Source: DAOSXA01 sp964526835 (GTDB taxonomy: Bacteria > Zixibacteria > MSB-5A5 > GN15 > FEB-12). Taken from it: a stretch of 64,000 bases of DNA. The translations under genes and the position numbers were made by a program. The notes beneath the pieces were generated by a model. That model saw nothing but the letters and a program-made list of their open reading frames with translations. It did not search any database and was not told the DNA's origin. Below, piece after piece: positions 19,513 through 27,065 of this stretch; position 1 is the stretch's first letter, and every line of letters starts with the position of its first letter. The stretch spans positions 4,019 to 68,018 of the forward strand of contig CAZGMK010000018.1 in the NCBI GenBank assembly GCA_964526835.1, in the 5' to 3' direction.

Positions 19513-20030
19513 TATGGACGCTCCCTTCTGGCCAGTGCAATCGCACCGATGAGGGCCGCCAGCAACACCACGGACACCACTTCAAACGGCAACATATACT
19601 CGGTCATGAGGTATTTGCCGAGCGTAAGGACATTGTCGGGAAGGACCGGGTGGCGCGAAAACTGCCACACCGTCGTCTTGTAAAGCAAGAAGATAGCGCC
19701 GACCGCGAACATGCCGCAAGCGACAAAGGCCACGACTGCATTCTCGCTGGTCATGCGAACTTTCTCTGAAGCCAGATTCGTGGTCAGCATCACGGCGAAA
19801 ATGATCAGGACGGCCACGGCGCCAACATAGATCAGTACCTGGGCGGCGGCCAAAAACTCGGCGTGCAGGAGAATGTAGATCCCGGCCACTGAGAACAGGG
19901 CCATAATCAGGAACAGCGCGCAGTGGAAGATATTGCGAAGACTGACCACCATGAAACCACTGATCATGGCTACTGCGGCCAGTATCCAGAATGCAATTCC
20001 ACCTTCAGGAGCTGCCAGCACCTCGGTCAT
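19512..20030 (-). CDS. nuoJ: NADH-quinone oxidoreductase subunit J
   Basis: 172-residue membrane subunit with five helices. The TM3 region AAAQVLIYVGAVAVLIIFAVML holds the conserved Y-V-G-A motif that undergoes the pi-bulge transition in complex I. It overlaps nuoI by four bases and nuoK by one, in the usual nuoIJK order. Confidence 0.94.
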   Translation of the reverse strand: MTEVLAAPEGGIAFWILAAVAMISGFMVVSLRNIFHCALFLIMALFSVAGIYILLHAEFLAAAQVLIYVGAVAVLIIFAVMLTTNLASEKVRMTSENAVVAFVACGMFAVGAIFLLYKTTVWQFSRHPVLPDNVLTLGKYLMTEYMLPFEVVSVVLLAALIGAIALARRERP

Positions 20031-20761
20031 CCCTGGTCCTTCTTAGAGTCGTCCTGCGGACTTGGCTTCTTACTCTCATTATCGCCGGCCTCCGGCTTGT
20101 CCTCGGCCTTCGACTTCTCGGCCTCGGACTCAGATCCAGCCGCCTTCGGCGGGCGCTCGGTCGTCTCGACTTTCGCTTCGGCGTCGGCTTTAGACCCATT
20201 CTTGTCGGCCTTCTTATCCTTAGCGTCTGCAGGCTCTGCTTCCTTGTCTCCCCTGGCCTCTTTCTTCTCGGCTCTGGCGGCGGTTTTAGGCCTGTCCGTC
20301 TTCTTCTTCCGGCGCGTATCCTCGTAGGGAACGTCGCGGCCTACCTCCTGCAGCTTGTCCTTGTCCCAGATGGTCTCGCCCCTGTCGAACACCGACCATT
20401 CGTACTTGGTGGCCAGCTTGATGGCGCTGAAGTTGCAGGCCTCCTCGCATAGGCCGCAGAAACAACACAGGCCCGTGTCGACCACAAACTTGTCGAGAAT
20501 CTTGCCCTTGACTCCCTCTTCCTTGTGCCACTCGATCGTGATCGCGCTGGATGGGCAGGCCCGCTCGCAGAGCTGGCAGGAGGTGCAGTTCAGCTCGCCG
20601 GTTTCCTTGTCCGAAAGCAGCACGACAATCCCGCGGCTGCAGTCGAACATCTCCGCCCGCTCTTCGGGGTACTGCAACGTGACAGCGTGCCGGCCAAGGT
20701 GCTTGCCGGTTATGGACAGGCCTTTAATCAGATTCGCGAAGTCTTTGAATACACCCATCAC
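20027..20761 (-). CDS. nuoI: NADH-quinone oxidoreductase subunit I with a long charged C-terminal tail
   Basis: 244 residues. The N-terminal 145 are a normal NuoI with ligands for two 4Fe-4S clusters (C59, C62, C65, C69 in CTSCQLCERACP and C99, C102, C105, C109 in CCFCGLCEEACN) that pass electrons toward cluster N2 in NuoB. From about residue 150 a tail of roughly 95 residues made mostly of K, E, D, A, S and P follows with no predicted fold. The frame is open throughout and the stop overlaps nuoJ by four bases, so the tail is encoded in place, not an artefact of a lost stop. Its role is unknown. Confidence 0.93.
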   Translation of the reverse strand: MMGVFKDFANLIKGLSITGKHLGRHAVTLQYPEERAEMFDCSRGIVVLLSDKETGELNCTSCQLCERACPSSAITIEWHKEEGVKGKILDKFVVDTGLCCFCGLCEEACNFSAIKLATKYEWSVFDRGETIWDKDKLQEVGRDVPYEDTRRKKKTDRPKTAARAEKKEARGDKEAEPADAKDKKADKNGSKADAEAKVETTERPPKAAGSESEAEKSKAEDKPEAGDNESKKPSPQDDSKKDQG

Positions 20762-20764
20762 ACT

Positions 20765-21835
20765 CTACCAGTACCACCCGGCCCAGCGCAGGAAACCGGC
20801 CAGAACGAGGTTTGCGAAAGTCAGAGGAATCAGGAACTTCCACGAGAATCCCATCAACTGATCGACCCGCAGACGCGGAAAAGTCCATCGGAACAGCATC
20901 AGCAACAAAACCACCAAAAGCGTCTTGCCAAGGAACCAAACCCACGACGGCAGAAAGGGCCCATGCCAACCACCCAGGAAGAGCACCGTCGCAATAGCCG
21001 AAACCGTGAACATATTGACAAATTCGGCCAGGAAGAACATGGCGAACTTCATGCCCGAATACTCTACGTTATATCCCGACACCAATTCCTGCTCGGCCTC
21101 GGGGATATCGAACGGCGTCCGGTTGGCCTCGGCGGTGGCGGCGACGATGTATGTCAGAAAGGCAATCGGCCCGAACGGCACGCGGAAAATGAACCAGTTC
21201 CATAACCAACCCTTCTGGGCCTCGACAATACTCACCAGCGATAGTGAACCGACGAAAATCACAATCGCCAGCACCGAAACCGCCATCGGGACTTCGTAGC
21301 TGACCACCTGAGCCGCCGACCGCATCCCACCGAGCAGCGCATACTTGTTGTGTGATCCCCAGCCGGCCATCAGCAGAGAGATAACAGTCAGAGTCGTCAC
21401 CGCCATGATGTACAGAATACCGATATTCAAATCCGCGACGATCAGGTTCTCGCCGAAGGGGATAGTCACATAGGCCAGAAACGCCGCGACGAAACACAGC
21501 ACCGGCGCCCAGAAGAAGACCGCCTTGTCACGAATAGCTATGCGTATATCTTCTTTCTGGAGGAGCTTGAGGGCGTCCATGACAGTCTGGTACCAGCCGT
21601 GCCAGCCAACTCGCATAGGCCCGAAACGCTGCTGTATGTGGCCGGCGATCTTGCGCTCCCACCACACCAGAAACAGGGCCAGAAGCGACAACACGCCGAA
21701 CATCATCGACGCCAGCAAACTGTACACCGCCACGTCGAGCCACGTACCCTTCAGACCGATCGACTCGAGCAACTCGAAAAGCCAGCGAAACACGCCGTAG
21801 AGCTCACCCCAGGCTATGATCGGCGCGTCGATCAT
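20765..21835 (-). CDS. nuoH: NADH-quinone oxidoreductase subunit H
   Basis: 356-residue membrane subunit that forms much of the quinone-binding chamber with NuoB and NuoD. Family signatures: WWERKIAGHIQQRFGPMRVG near the N-terminus, RSAAQVVSYEVPMAVSVLAI in the middle, and TPFDIPEAEQELVSGYNVEYSG, the acidic loop that contacts quinone. It overlaps nuoD by four bases and is followed by nuoI after three. In complexes with an NADH module, nuoEFG usually lie between nuoD and nuoH; here they adjoin directly. Confidence 0.96.
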   Translation of the reverse strand: MIDAPIIAWGELYGVFRWLFELLESIGLKGTWLDVAVYSLLASMMFGVLSLLALFLVWWERKIAGHIQQRFGPMRVGWHGWYQTVMDALKLLQKEDIRIAIRDKAVFFWAPVLCFVAAFLAYVTIPFGENLIVADLNIGILYIMAVTTLTVISLLMAGWGSHNKYALLGGMRSAAQVVSYEVPMAVSVLAIVIFVGSLSLVSIVEAQKGWLWNWFIFRVPFGPIAFLTYIVAATAEANRTPFDIPEAEQELVSGYNVEYSGMKFAMFFLAEFVNMFTVSAIATVLFLGGWHGPFLPSWVWFLGKTLLVVLLLMLFRWTFPRLRVDQLMGFSWKFLIPLTFANLVLAGFLRWAGWYW

Positions 21836-22935
21836 CGATCCACCTCCGGCATGATGATATCCATAGTCGCGAAGATCGCGACCAGGTCGGCGATGAGCAC
21901 GCCTTTAACAATCTCCGGCAGGACCGCTAGATGATTGAAGGAACTGCCTCGGAGTTTAACCCGCAGCGGCTTGTCGGTGCCATCGGAAATGACATGACAG
22001 CCCATCTCCCCTCGGGAGCTTTCCAGCCGGTTATATACCTGGCCCTCGGGGACTTTCAGGCGTGGCTTCATCTTGGCGGTGTAGTCGCCTTCGGGCAGGC
22101 CATCGAGCGCCTGGCGGACAATCCTGATCGACTCGCGGATTTCATCCAGACGCTGGATGTATCGATCGTAGGTATCGCCGTGGGATTGAGTCGGAATATT
22201 GAAATCGAACTTGTCATAAATCGAATAGGGATCGTTGCGACGAATATCGTAGTCAACCCCGGAGGCGCGAAGGACCGGGCCGGAACAGCCGTAAGCGATC
22301 GCCGTCTCGGCCGGCAGTATCCCGACATTTTTCGTACGGACCAGCCAGATGGGATTCTCGTTCAGAAGCCCCTCATAATCCTCAAGCTTACCCTCGATGA
22401 TATCCATAGCCTCACGGCATTTGGCCTCGAAATCCGGCGGGATGTCGCGGCTGACGCCGCCGATACGAATGTAGTTATAGGTCAGGCGCTGGCCGCAGGT
22501 CATTTCGAACAAGTCGACTATCTTCTCCCGTTCGCGCAGGCCATAGAGAAACGGCGTGTACGCTCCAATGTCCATTGCTGTGACGCCGTAGAAGAGCAAG
22601 TGCGAGGCGATACGGTTGAGCTCCACCATAATGACCCGCAAGTACTCGGCCCGTTCCGGTATCTCCAACTCCAGCAACTTCTCCACGGCCAGGGCATAAA
22701 GATGGTTGCAGGCCATTGACGTAACGTATTCGAAGCGGTCAGTGAGCGGGACTATCTGGTAATAGTTGCGGTTTTCGCAGATCTTCTCAATCGACCGGTG
22801 CAGGTATCCGATCACCGGCTCGACATCGACAATTTGCTCTCCATCCATGGTCAGGATCAGACGGCACACCCCGTGAGTAGAGGGGTGGTGCGGACCCATA
22901 TTAACCTGGAATTCTTCGGTGCGAAGTTCCGCCAC
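21832..22935 (-). CDS. nuoD: NADH-quinone oxidoreductase subunit D (49-kDa type)
   Basis: 367-residue peripheral subunit that lines the quinone site. MGPHHPSTHGVCRLILTMDGE near the start carries the conserved histidine pair of the quinone pocket (read HHPSTHG), and DIGAYTPFLYGLREREKI and the C-terminal DIIMPEVDR motif also match. It is separate from nuoC, three bases upstream, not fused as in some bacteria. Confidence 0.96.
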   Translation of the reverse strand: MAELRTEEFQVNMGPHHPSTHGVCRLILTMDGEQIVDVEPVIGYLHRSIEKICENRNYYQIVPLTDRFEYVTSMACNHLYALAVEKLLELEIPERAEYLRVIMVELNRIASHLLFYGVTAMDIGAYTPFLYGLREREKIVDLFEMTCGQRLTYNYIRIGGVSRDIPPDFEAKCREAMDIIEGKLEDYEGLLNENPIWLVRTKNVGILPAETAIAYGCSGPVLRASGVDYDIRRNDPYSIYDKFDFNIPTQSHGDTYDRYIQRLDEIRESIRIVRQALDGLPEGDYTAKMKPRLKVPEGQVYNRLESSRGEMGCHVISDGTDKPLRVKLRGSSFNHLAVLPEIVKGVLIADLVAIFATMDIIMPEVDR

Positions 22936-22938
22936 GCT

Positions 22939-23409
22939 TCACTTCTCCGGCAGCCTTACGAAGTCCTCGGCATCCCAGTCCTTGCGCATCGGGTGGCCCT
23001 GATCCCATTCATCGGGCAGCAGGAAACGCTTGAGGTTACCGTGGTTTTTCACATTAATACCATACAGCTCCCAGACCTCGCGCTCGTGCCAGTTGGCCGC
23101 GGGCCACACAGTCTGGACTGACTCGATCTCAGGCGCCTCGCGATTCAGGGTCGTGATCAAATCAAGCCTGAGACCATTCACGGTCGAGGCCAGGTTGTAA
23201 ACCATCTGGAACTGCTCGCCGGTGTCTATTCCGGTGATATTGCACAGGAAATCGAATTTCAGCGCCTGGTCGTCGCGGAGCATACGACAAACCTCCACGA
23301 TCCTCTCCCGTTCAACGTCATACCAGAGATCGAATCTGCCACTCTCAAAGCGGCTGAGTTGTTCACCGTAATTGGCTTCGATGTGTTTGGCCAGCTCGTC
23401 CTTCGTCAC
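22939..23409 (-). CDS. nuoC: NADH-quinone oxidoreductase subunit C (30-kDa type)
   Basis: 156-residue peripheral subunit. The family signature EREVWELYGINVKNHGNLKRFLLPDEWDQGHPMRKDW is present (core pieces EREVWELYGI and LLPDEW..GHPMRKD). It is three bases from both nuoB and nuoD. Length is at the short end of the family but all diagnostic positions are there. Confidence 0.95.
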   Translation of the reverse strand: MTKDELAKHIEANYGEQLSRFESGRFDLWYDVERERIVEVCRMLRDDQALKFDFLCNITGIDTGEQFQMVYNLASTVNGLRLDLITTLNREAPEIESVQTVWPAANWHEREVWELYGINVKNHGNLKRFLLPDEWDQGHPMRKDWDAEDFVRLPEK

Positions 23410-23412
23410 AGC

Positions 23413-23925
23413 TTATTTCTCGTGCCAGTCCGGCAGCTTCTGCGATTTGATCTTCTTCTGCAAATGGAGGCATCCCTCCAAAAGTGATTCCGGGCGCGGT
23501 GGACAGCCGGGTATGTAGACATCCACCGGCACGATATGATCGATGCCCTTCTCAACCGCATAGCTGTCATAGTAGAAGGGTCCTCCGCTTATCGTGCACC
23601 CGCCCATCGCGATAACATAGCGCGGTTCGGCCATCTGATCGTAAAGTCGGCGCAACCGCGGGGCCATCTTCTTGGTGATCGTGCCGGCGGCAATAATCAG
23701 GTCCGCCTGGCGGGGAGTGGGGCGGAAGATCATGCCGAGGCGGTCGAAGTCATAGCGGGAGGCGCCGGTGCACATAAGCTCGATGGCGCAGCAGGCGGTC
23801 CCGAACAACAGGTACCACATCGAACAGGCTTGCGCATGGCTGAGCAGATCACTGAGTTTGGTGGCCGCAAAGCCACCGCCCGGGAATTTCTCGGCGTAGA
23901 CCGGGAGTCGCTTGATTACACCCAC
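23413..23925 (-). CDS. nuoB: NADH-quinone oxidoreductase subunit B
   Basis: 170 residues. Binds cluster N2, the last iron-sulfur centre before quinone. The tandem cysteines are in FGTACCAIELM, with further ligands in GGCTISGGPF and IPGCPPRPE. The start overlaps the end of nuoA by ten bases. Family length is normal. Confidence 0.96.
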   Translation of the reverse strand: MGVIKRLPVYAEKFPGGGFAATKLSDLLSHAQACSMWYLLFGTACCAIELMCTGASRYDFDRLGMIFRPTPRQADLIIAAGTITKKMAPRLRRLYDQMAEPRYVIAMGGCTISGGPFYYDSYAVEKGIDHIVPVDVYIPGCPPRPESLLEGCLHLQKKIKSQKLPDWHEK

Positions 23926-24269
23926 TTGAGCACCCCCTTCTTCCAGGCGTAGAACAACCCGAAAAAGAGAATGAGGATGAATATGACCATCTCGATCAGG
24001 GCAAAGAGCCCGAGTTGGCCGAAGGCCACGGCCCAGGGAAATAGAAAAATCGCCTCCACATCAAAGATAACGAAAATCAGGGCGAAGATATAGAATCGGT
24101 TGTGAAATTTGAACCAGGATGTACCAATAGGCAGTTCGGCGCACTCGTAGTTCAGGTTCTTTTCGGGGTAAGGATTGTGCGGCCGCATGATGCGGGCGAT
24201 GAAGAAGGTCACCAGAACAATACCGGCGCCAACCAAGATGAACATCAGGACAGCTAAATAGTGGCCCAT
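23916..24269 (-). CDS. nuoA: NADH-quinone oxidoreductase subunit A
   Basis: 117-residue membrane subunit with three helices and the conserved loop NLNYECAELPIGTSWFKFH (Cys loop near the quinone chamber). An in-frame ATG 30 codons upstream exists, but its added residues are hydrophilic and Cys-rich and not part of NuoA. I choose the ATG at 24269, which has AAGAGG eight bases upstream. First gene of the eleven-gene nuo operon; the leader holds a CRP-type palindrome. Confidence 0.93.
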   Translation of the reverse strand: MGHYLAVLMFILVGAGIVLVTFFIARIMRPHNPYPEKNLNYECAELPIGTSWFKFHNRFYIFALIFVIFDVEAIFLFPWAVAFGQLGLFALIEMVIFILILFFGLFYAWKKGVLKWV

Positions 24270-24298
24270 GCGACGTTGCCTCTTGTTACAGGCCTGAC

Positions 24299-24320
24299 AC
24301 TTGTGACTTTCTTCACAAGT
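24299..24320. promoter_or_regulatory. CRP/FNR-type palindrome in the nuo leader
   Basis: Perfect 8-base arms ACTTGTGA and TCACAAGT separated by six bases, that is TGTGA-N6-TCACA, the recognition pattern of CRP-family regulators. It lies 30-51 bases upstream of the nuoA start. Relative to the best promoter I can find (TTGACT at 24359-24354, weak -10 TATTTG at 24336-24331) it falls downstream of the transcription start, which suggests repression, or that the real promoter is elsewhere. Confidence 0.55.
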
Positions 24321-24423
24321 TACGAATGCCCAAATAAGATTCTTTGCCGTCAAAGTCAAGCTGTTTTGTGGTTTTTTGGCCGGCCCGGGCTAAGGCGAAC
24401 TCAGCAATGCGGTTAGGGCGAAA

Positions 24424-24580
24424 GCCGGCTGCCGCACTGCTGGCGGCTTGAAGATGAGCCTCGGTTCATTGGCGTTGGGGAGACAAGCCCCGCTGCTGCG
24501 CCGGAAAGTCCGTTTTTGCCCGCAGAGGGAGGCCTGGTGTCGCCCGACCAAAACGCTGAAGAGCTGGTCGGTCATTGACT
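24424..24580 (-). repeat. Dispersed intergenic repeat, copy C
   Basis: On the minus strand this matches copies A and B: GACCAGCTCTTC, TTGGTCGGGCGAC, TGCGGGCAAAAACGG, GGGGCTTGTCTCC, CGCCAATG, CCGAGGCTCATC and CAAGCC in the same order and spacing. It fills most of the gap between the acetyltransferase gene and the nuo leader. A reading frame crosses it, but no counterpart frame is kept in the other copies. Confidence 0.65.
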
Positions 24581-24600
24581 GCAGCTGCGCACGGACTTGC

Positions 24601-25146
24601 TCAGAAGTCTAGCTCATGAAGCAGCAGCGAGTAGATGTATCCGTCGTGAAACGAGCCGTCATAGAAGTAGTGCTGACGCAAAGTCCCATCCTTGTGAAAG
24701 CCCAACCCCTTCAGTAACGCCACGGCACCGTCGTTGAAACCGGCCGTCTGAGCGTGGACCTTGTTGAGGCCGCGATACCGGAAAAGATACCCGATCAGCA
24801 CTTTCATGGCATCGCCGCCGAACCCCTTGCGTTGCTCATCCGGATCGATCAGCAGGCCAAGTTCGGCGCTTCGATTGAGGTTGTTGAGGTCGAAGAATCT
24901 TATCATGCCTACCGGCGTGTCATCCTTCTTTCGAACCACCGTGAAGGTCTGCGTTTTCTCTTTGGGGTCGGTGGACTTGAAGGCCTCAATCGCCTGGGCG
25001 GGGGTTCTCAGTATCCGCGGATGGCAGGTCGTGCTCTGCGGATCGCTCGCGAGTTGCCATGCATGGATGCTCGAGAAATCCTCTGGGGTGGTGGGGCGCA
25101 GGTAGACCTTGCCGCCGATCAGGGGTTTCTGTGTCTTGACCGCCAT
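24601..25146 (-). CDS. GNAT-family N-acetyltransferase (RimJ/RimL-like)
   Basis: 181 residues. The start VYLRPTTPEDFSSIHAW is typical of RimJ/RimL-like enzymes, and the acetyl-CoA-binding motif A is LLIDPDEQRKGFGGDAMKVL (pyrophosphate loop RKGFGG). The C-terminal FHKDGTLRQHYFYDGSFHDGYIYSLL is the family's acceptor-side signature. Substrate is unknown; it could be a protein N-terminus, amino acid or antibiotic. Stands alone between a divergent small membrane protein gene and the repeat upstream of nuo. Confidence 0.88.
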   Translation of the reverse strand: MAVKTQKPLIGGKVYLRPTTPEDFSSIHAWQLASDPQSTTCHPRILRTPAQAIEAFKSTDPKEKTQTFTVVRKKDDTPVGMIRFFDLNNLNRSAELGLLIDPDEQRKGFGGDAMKVLIGYLFRYRGLNKVHAQTAGFNDGAVALLKGLGFHKDGTLRQHYFYDGSFHDGYIYSLLLHELDF

Positions 25147-25240
25147 TGAAGTGCCTCGTGCTTCGGAGTTTCACCTTTGGCGGCAGGATAATTCGACCGA
25201 CGTCAGCCGATCAACCATTTGTTGGCATCAGCGTTGACTA

Positions 25241-25269
25241 TTGACACCGCAAGCCCGGTCCGGTTTACT
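25241..25269 (+). promoter_or_regulatory. Promoter for the small membrane-protein gene, likely leaderless
   Basis: TTGACA (25241-25246), 17-base spacer, TTTACT (25264-25269). The ATG at 25276 starts only six bases after the -10, so transcription would begin at or next to the A of the start codon. Confidence 0.5.
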
Positions 25270-25275
25270 GCGAGC

Positions 25276-25656
25276 ATGCGTAAACATGTTCTTCTTATCG
25301 CCGGTATGATCCTGCTTTACCTGATCCCCGCCCTGGCACTCCAGGCCGTCTACGGACCATCATACGGTCTCTGGCAGGGCGAAGATCGCTGGGAGCCTGA
25401 CGGCGACGGCGACTGGGTCAAGCGCGGCAACCCGGAGGGTCCGCCACCTGATGAGCCGAGTGTGTACATCCCCATCGGTTTGCTCTATATTCCGATCTTC
25501 TTGCCTACCCTCCTGCTGATTCTGTTCTTGTTCACGCCGCTGTCCCGCAAGCTGGAAACGCCGACCGAGAAAGAGGCCCCGTCCGACGCAGATTCCGGGG
25601 CCCGGGCCGGGCCCGGTTCCGGTCTGGATGGCGATCAAAAGGAAGACCGCCCGTAA
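25276..25656 (+). CDS. Small two-helix membrane protein of unknown function
   Basis: 126 residues, not recognised. Helix 1 spans about 5-20 (LLIAGMILLYLIPALAL), a polar 45-residue loop rich in D, G, W and P follows, helix 2 is about 70-88 (LLYIPIFLPTLLLILFLF), then a charged, disordered tail. The ATG at 25276 is preferred over one 19 codons upstream because the promoter lies between them. The stop codon falls in the loop of a terminator hairpin shared with the convergent tpx gene. Confidence 0.6.
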   Translation: MRKHVLLIAGMILLYLIPALALQAVYGPSYGLWQGEDRWEPDGDGDWVKRGNPEGPPPDEPSVYIPIGLLYIPIFLPTLLLILFLFTPLSRKLETPTEKEAPSDADSGARAGPGSGLDGDQKEDRP

Positions 25657-25669
25657 AAGGGCGGCCTTC
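25642..25669 (-). terminator. Terminator for tpx (shared with the convergent gene)
   Basis: Inverted repeat with 11-base arms (one A-C mismatch) and a GTAAAA loop. Read on the minus strand it is followed by TTCCTTTT, so it serves tpx best; on the plus strand no clear T-run follows. Confidence 0.7.
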
Positions 25670-25690
25670 TCAAACGTGTAGCGGTTGTTG

Positions 25691-26206
25691 TCATCCCACC
25701 AGCTTCTTCAGGGTCTGCAGAGCATCACTGTAGTCGGGCTCATCGGTTGCTTCGGGAACCAACTGAAAATAGGCGATCGTGTCATCGGCGTCGACAATTA
25801 CCACTGCCCGGGCCAGCAAACGCAGTTCCTTGATCTGGAGGCCGTAAGCCTGGCCGAAGGACATCTCCCTATGATCGGAGAGTGTCTTCATGTTCTCAAT
25901 GTTGTGTTCACCGCAGAAGCGTGCCTGTGCGAACGGCAGATCGGCCGAAACCGTGAAGCTCAGCACCCTGTCACCGAAGGCGCCCATCTCCTTGTTGAAT
26001 TTGTCGGTCTGGGTGCTGCAAACCGGTGTGTCCAGCGACGGCACCACCGAGAAGAAGCGTACTCTTCCCGTCGAATCTGACAGGCGGACCGGCTTGAGCT
26101 CGTTGTCCAGCAATTCGAATTCCGGGGCCTTGTCACCGGTCTTCAATTCCGGGCCAACCAGGGTCATCGGGTTGCCCTTCATCTTCACCGCGTCTTTTCT
26201 CTCCAT
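25691..26206 (-). CDS. tpx: Thiol peroxidase, Tpx-type atypical 2-Cys peroxiredoxin
   Basis: 171 residues from the ATG at 26206, the normal Tpx length. Peroxidatic cysteine C63 is in SVVPSLDTPVCSTQTDKF, and the resolving cysteine C98 is in PFAQARFCGEHNI, the spacing expected for Tpx. N-terminal KGNPMTLVGPELKTGDKAPEF is also characteristic. It reduces alkyl and hydrogen peroxides in the cytoplasm using thioredoxin. A longer in-frame start exists 20 codons upstream but adds residues not found in the family. Single-gene unit ending at a good terminator. Confidence 0.93.
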   Translation of the reverse strand: MERKDAVKMKGNPMTLVGPELKTGDKAPEFELLDNELKPVRLSDSTGRVRFFSVVPSLDTPVCSTQTDKFNKEMGAFGDRVLSFTVSADLPFAQARFCGEHNIENMKTLSDHREMSFGQAYGLQIKELRLLARAVVIVDADDTIAYFQLVPEATDEPDYSDALQTLKKLVG

Positions 26207-26412
26207 AACATATCTCACTTTCCGCTTTGCTGTGCCATTCTCCGTAATTTCTGAGAATCTGAACACCGGCCCCTCCGAAAAGTTCGGCCAAAGTGGAAAA
26301 ATGGACCATCGCAGGTGAACTTCCGGCCGGCTCCAAAATGCTTGGCGTCATCGTCGCCGCCGATTACCTTCCAGTTGGATGAATCGACAGGGTCAAAGCC
26401 AGGACAGCGCCG

Positions 26413-27054
26413 GTGCCCGAGATATTGAGATTACCTAACCTGGTCAGCCTCTCGCGGATCGCCATGATCCCCGTGCTGTGGTACTTTGTGGCCCGGCCCG
26501 GTGATACGGCGATGTTGTGGGCGGCTGTGGTGATGATAGCGGCCGGAGCCAGCGACGGTCTCGACGGCTGGTTGGCCAGGCGCATGAACGCGGTAAGTCC
26601 GCTGGGTATCGCACTGGACCCGATCGCCGACAAGGTATTTGCCGGGGCGCTGGTGATCCTCCTGATAATCTATCGCGACTTCCCGTTATGGTTGGCCGGT
26701 GTGATCGTGGGGCGAGACCTGCTCATATTGGCGGCCGGTCTTATCCTGCTGCGGGGCCGCGATATAACGCTGCCTTCCAATCTGACCGGGAAATACGCTT
26801 TCACGGCCATAGCGGTCCTGCTTGGAAGCTATGTGATTCGATTCCCCTTCGGCATCGAGCTGTGTACCTGGCTGACGCTGGCGCTGGTGCTGGCCTCAAC
26901 AATCAACTACGGCCGGGTCTTTCTGCGGGTCCGGGACGGCCAGCCGCCGCCTCGATTTAGCGACCGCCCGGCCTTTCGAAGAACTCGACTCAGCCTGACG
27001 GTTGTCCTTGCTTTGATCTACCTTGCCATGCTGTATCGACATGTCTTCGGATAG
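26413..27054 (+). CDS. pgsA: CDP-alcohol phosphatidyltransferase (PgsA-like)
   Basis: 213-residue membrane enzyme of phospholipid synthesis. It has the complete family motif D-x2-DG-x2-AR-x8-G-x3-D-x3-D, read here from DGLDGWLAR through GIALDPIAD, and a start LPNLVSLSRIAMIPVLWYF typical of phosphatidylglycerophosphate synthase. About five further helices follow. The start codon is GTG. The exact alcohol substrate (glycerol phosphate versus another) cannot be fixed by eye, so the symbol is provisional. Convergent with the NADH dehydrogenase gene, 11 bases apart. Confidence 0.85.
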   Translation: MPEILRLPNLVSLSRIAMIPVLWYFVARPGDTAMLWAAVVMIAAGASDGLDGWLARRMNAVSPLGIALDPIADKVFAGALVILLIIYRDFPLWLAGVIVGRDLLILAAGLILLRGRDITLPSNLTGKYAFTAIAVLLGSYVIRFPFGIELCTWLTLALVLASTINYGRVFLRVRDGQPPPRFSDRPAFRRTRLSLTVVLALIYLAMLYRHVFG

Positions 27055-27065
27055 GTAGATAACCC

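Noticed and set aside
24270..24359. Cys-rich 30-residue N-terminal extension of NuoA
   Set aside because: Not part of the NuoA family, lies over the CRP-type palindrome, and the internal ATG has a good ribosome site.
24390..24575. Small gene inside repeat copy C
   Set aside because: Its frame is not preserved in copies A and B and there is no ribosome site.
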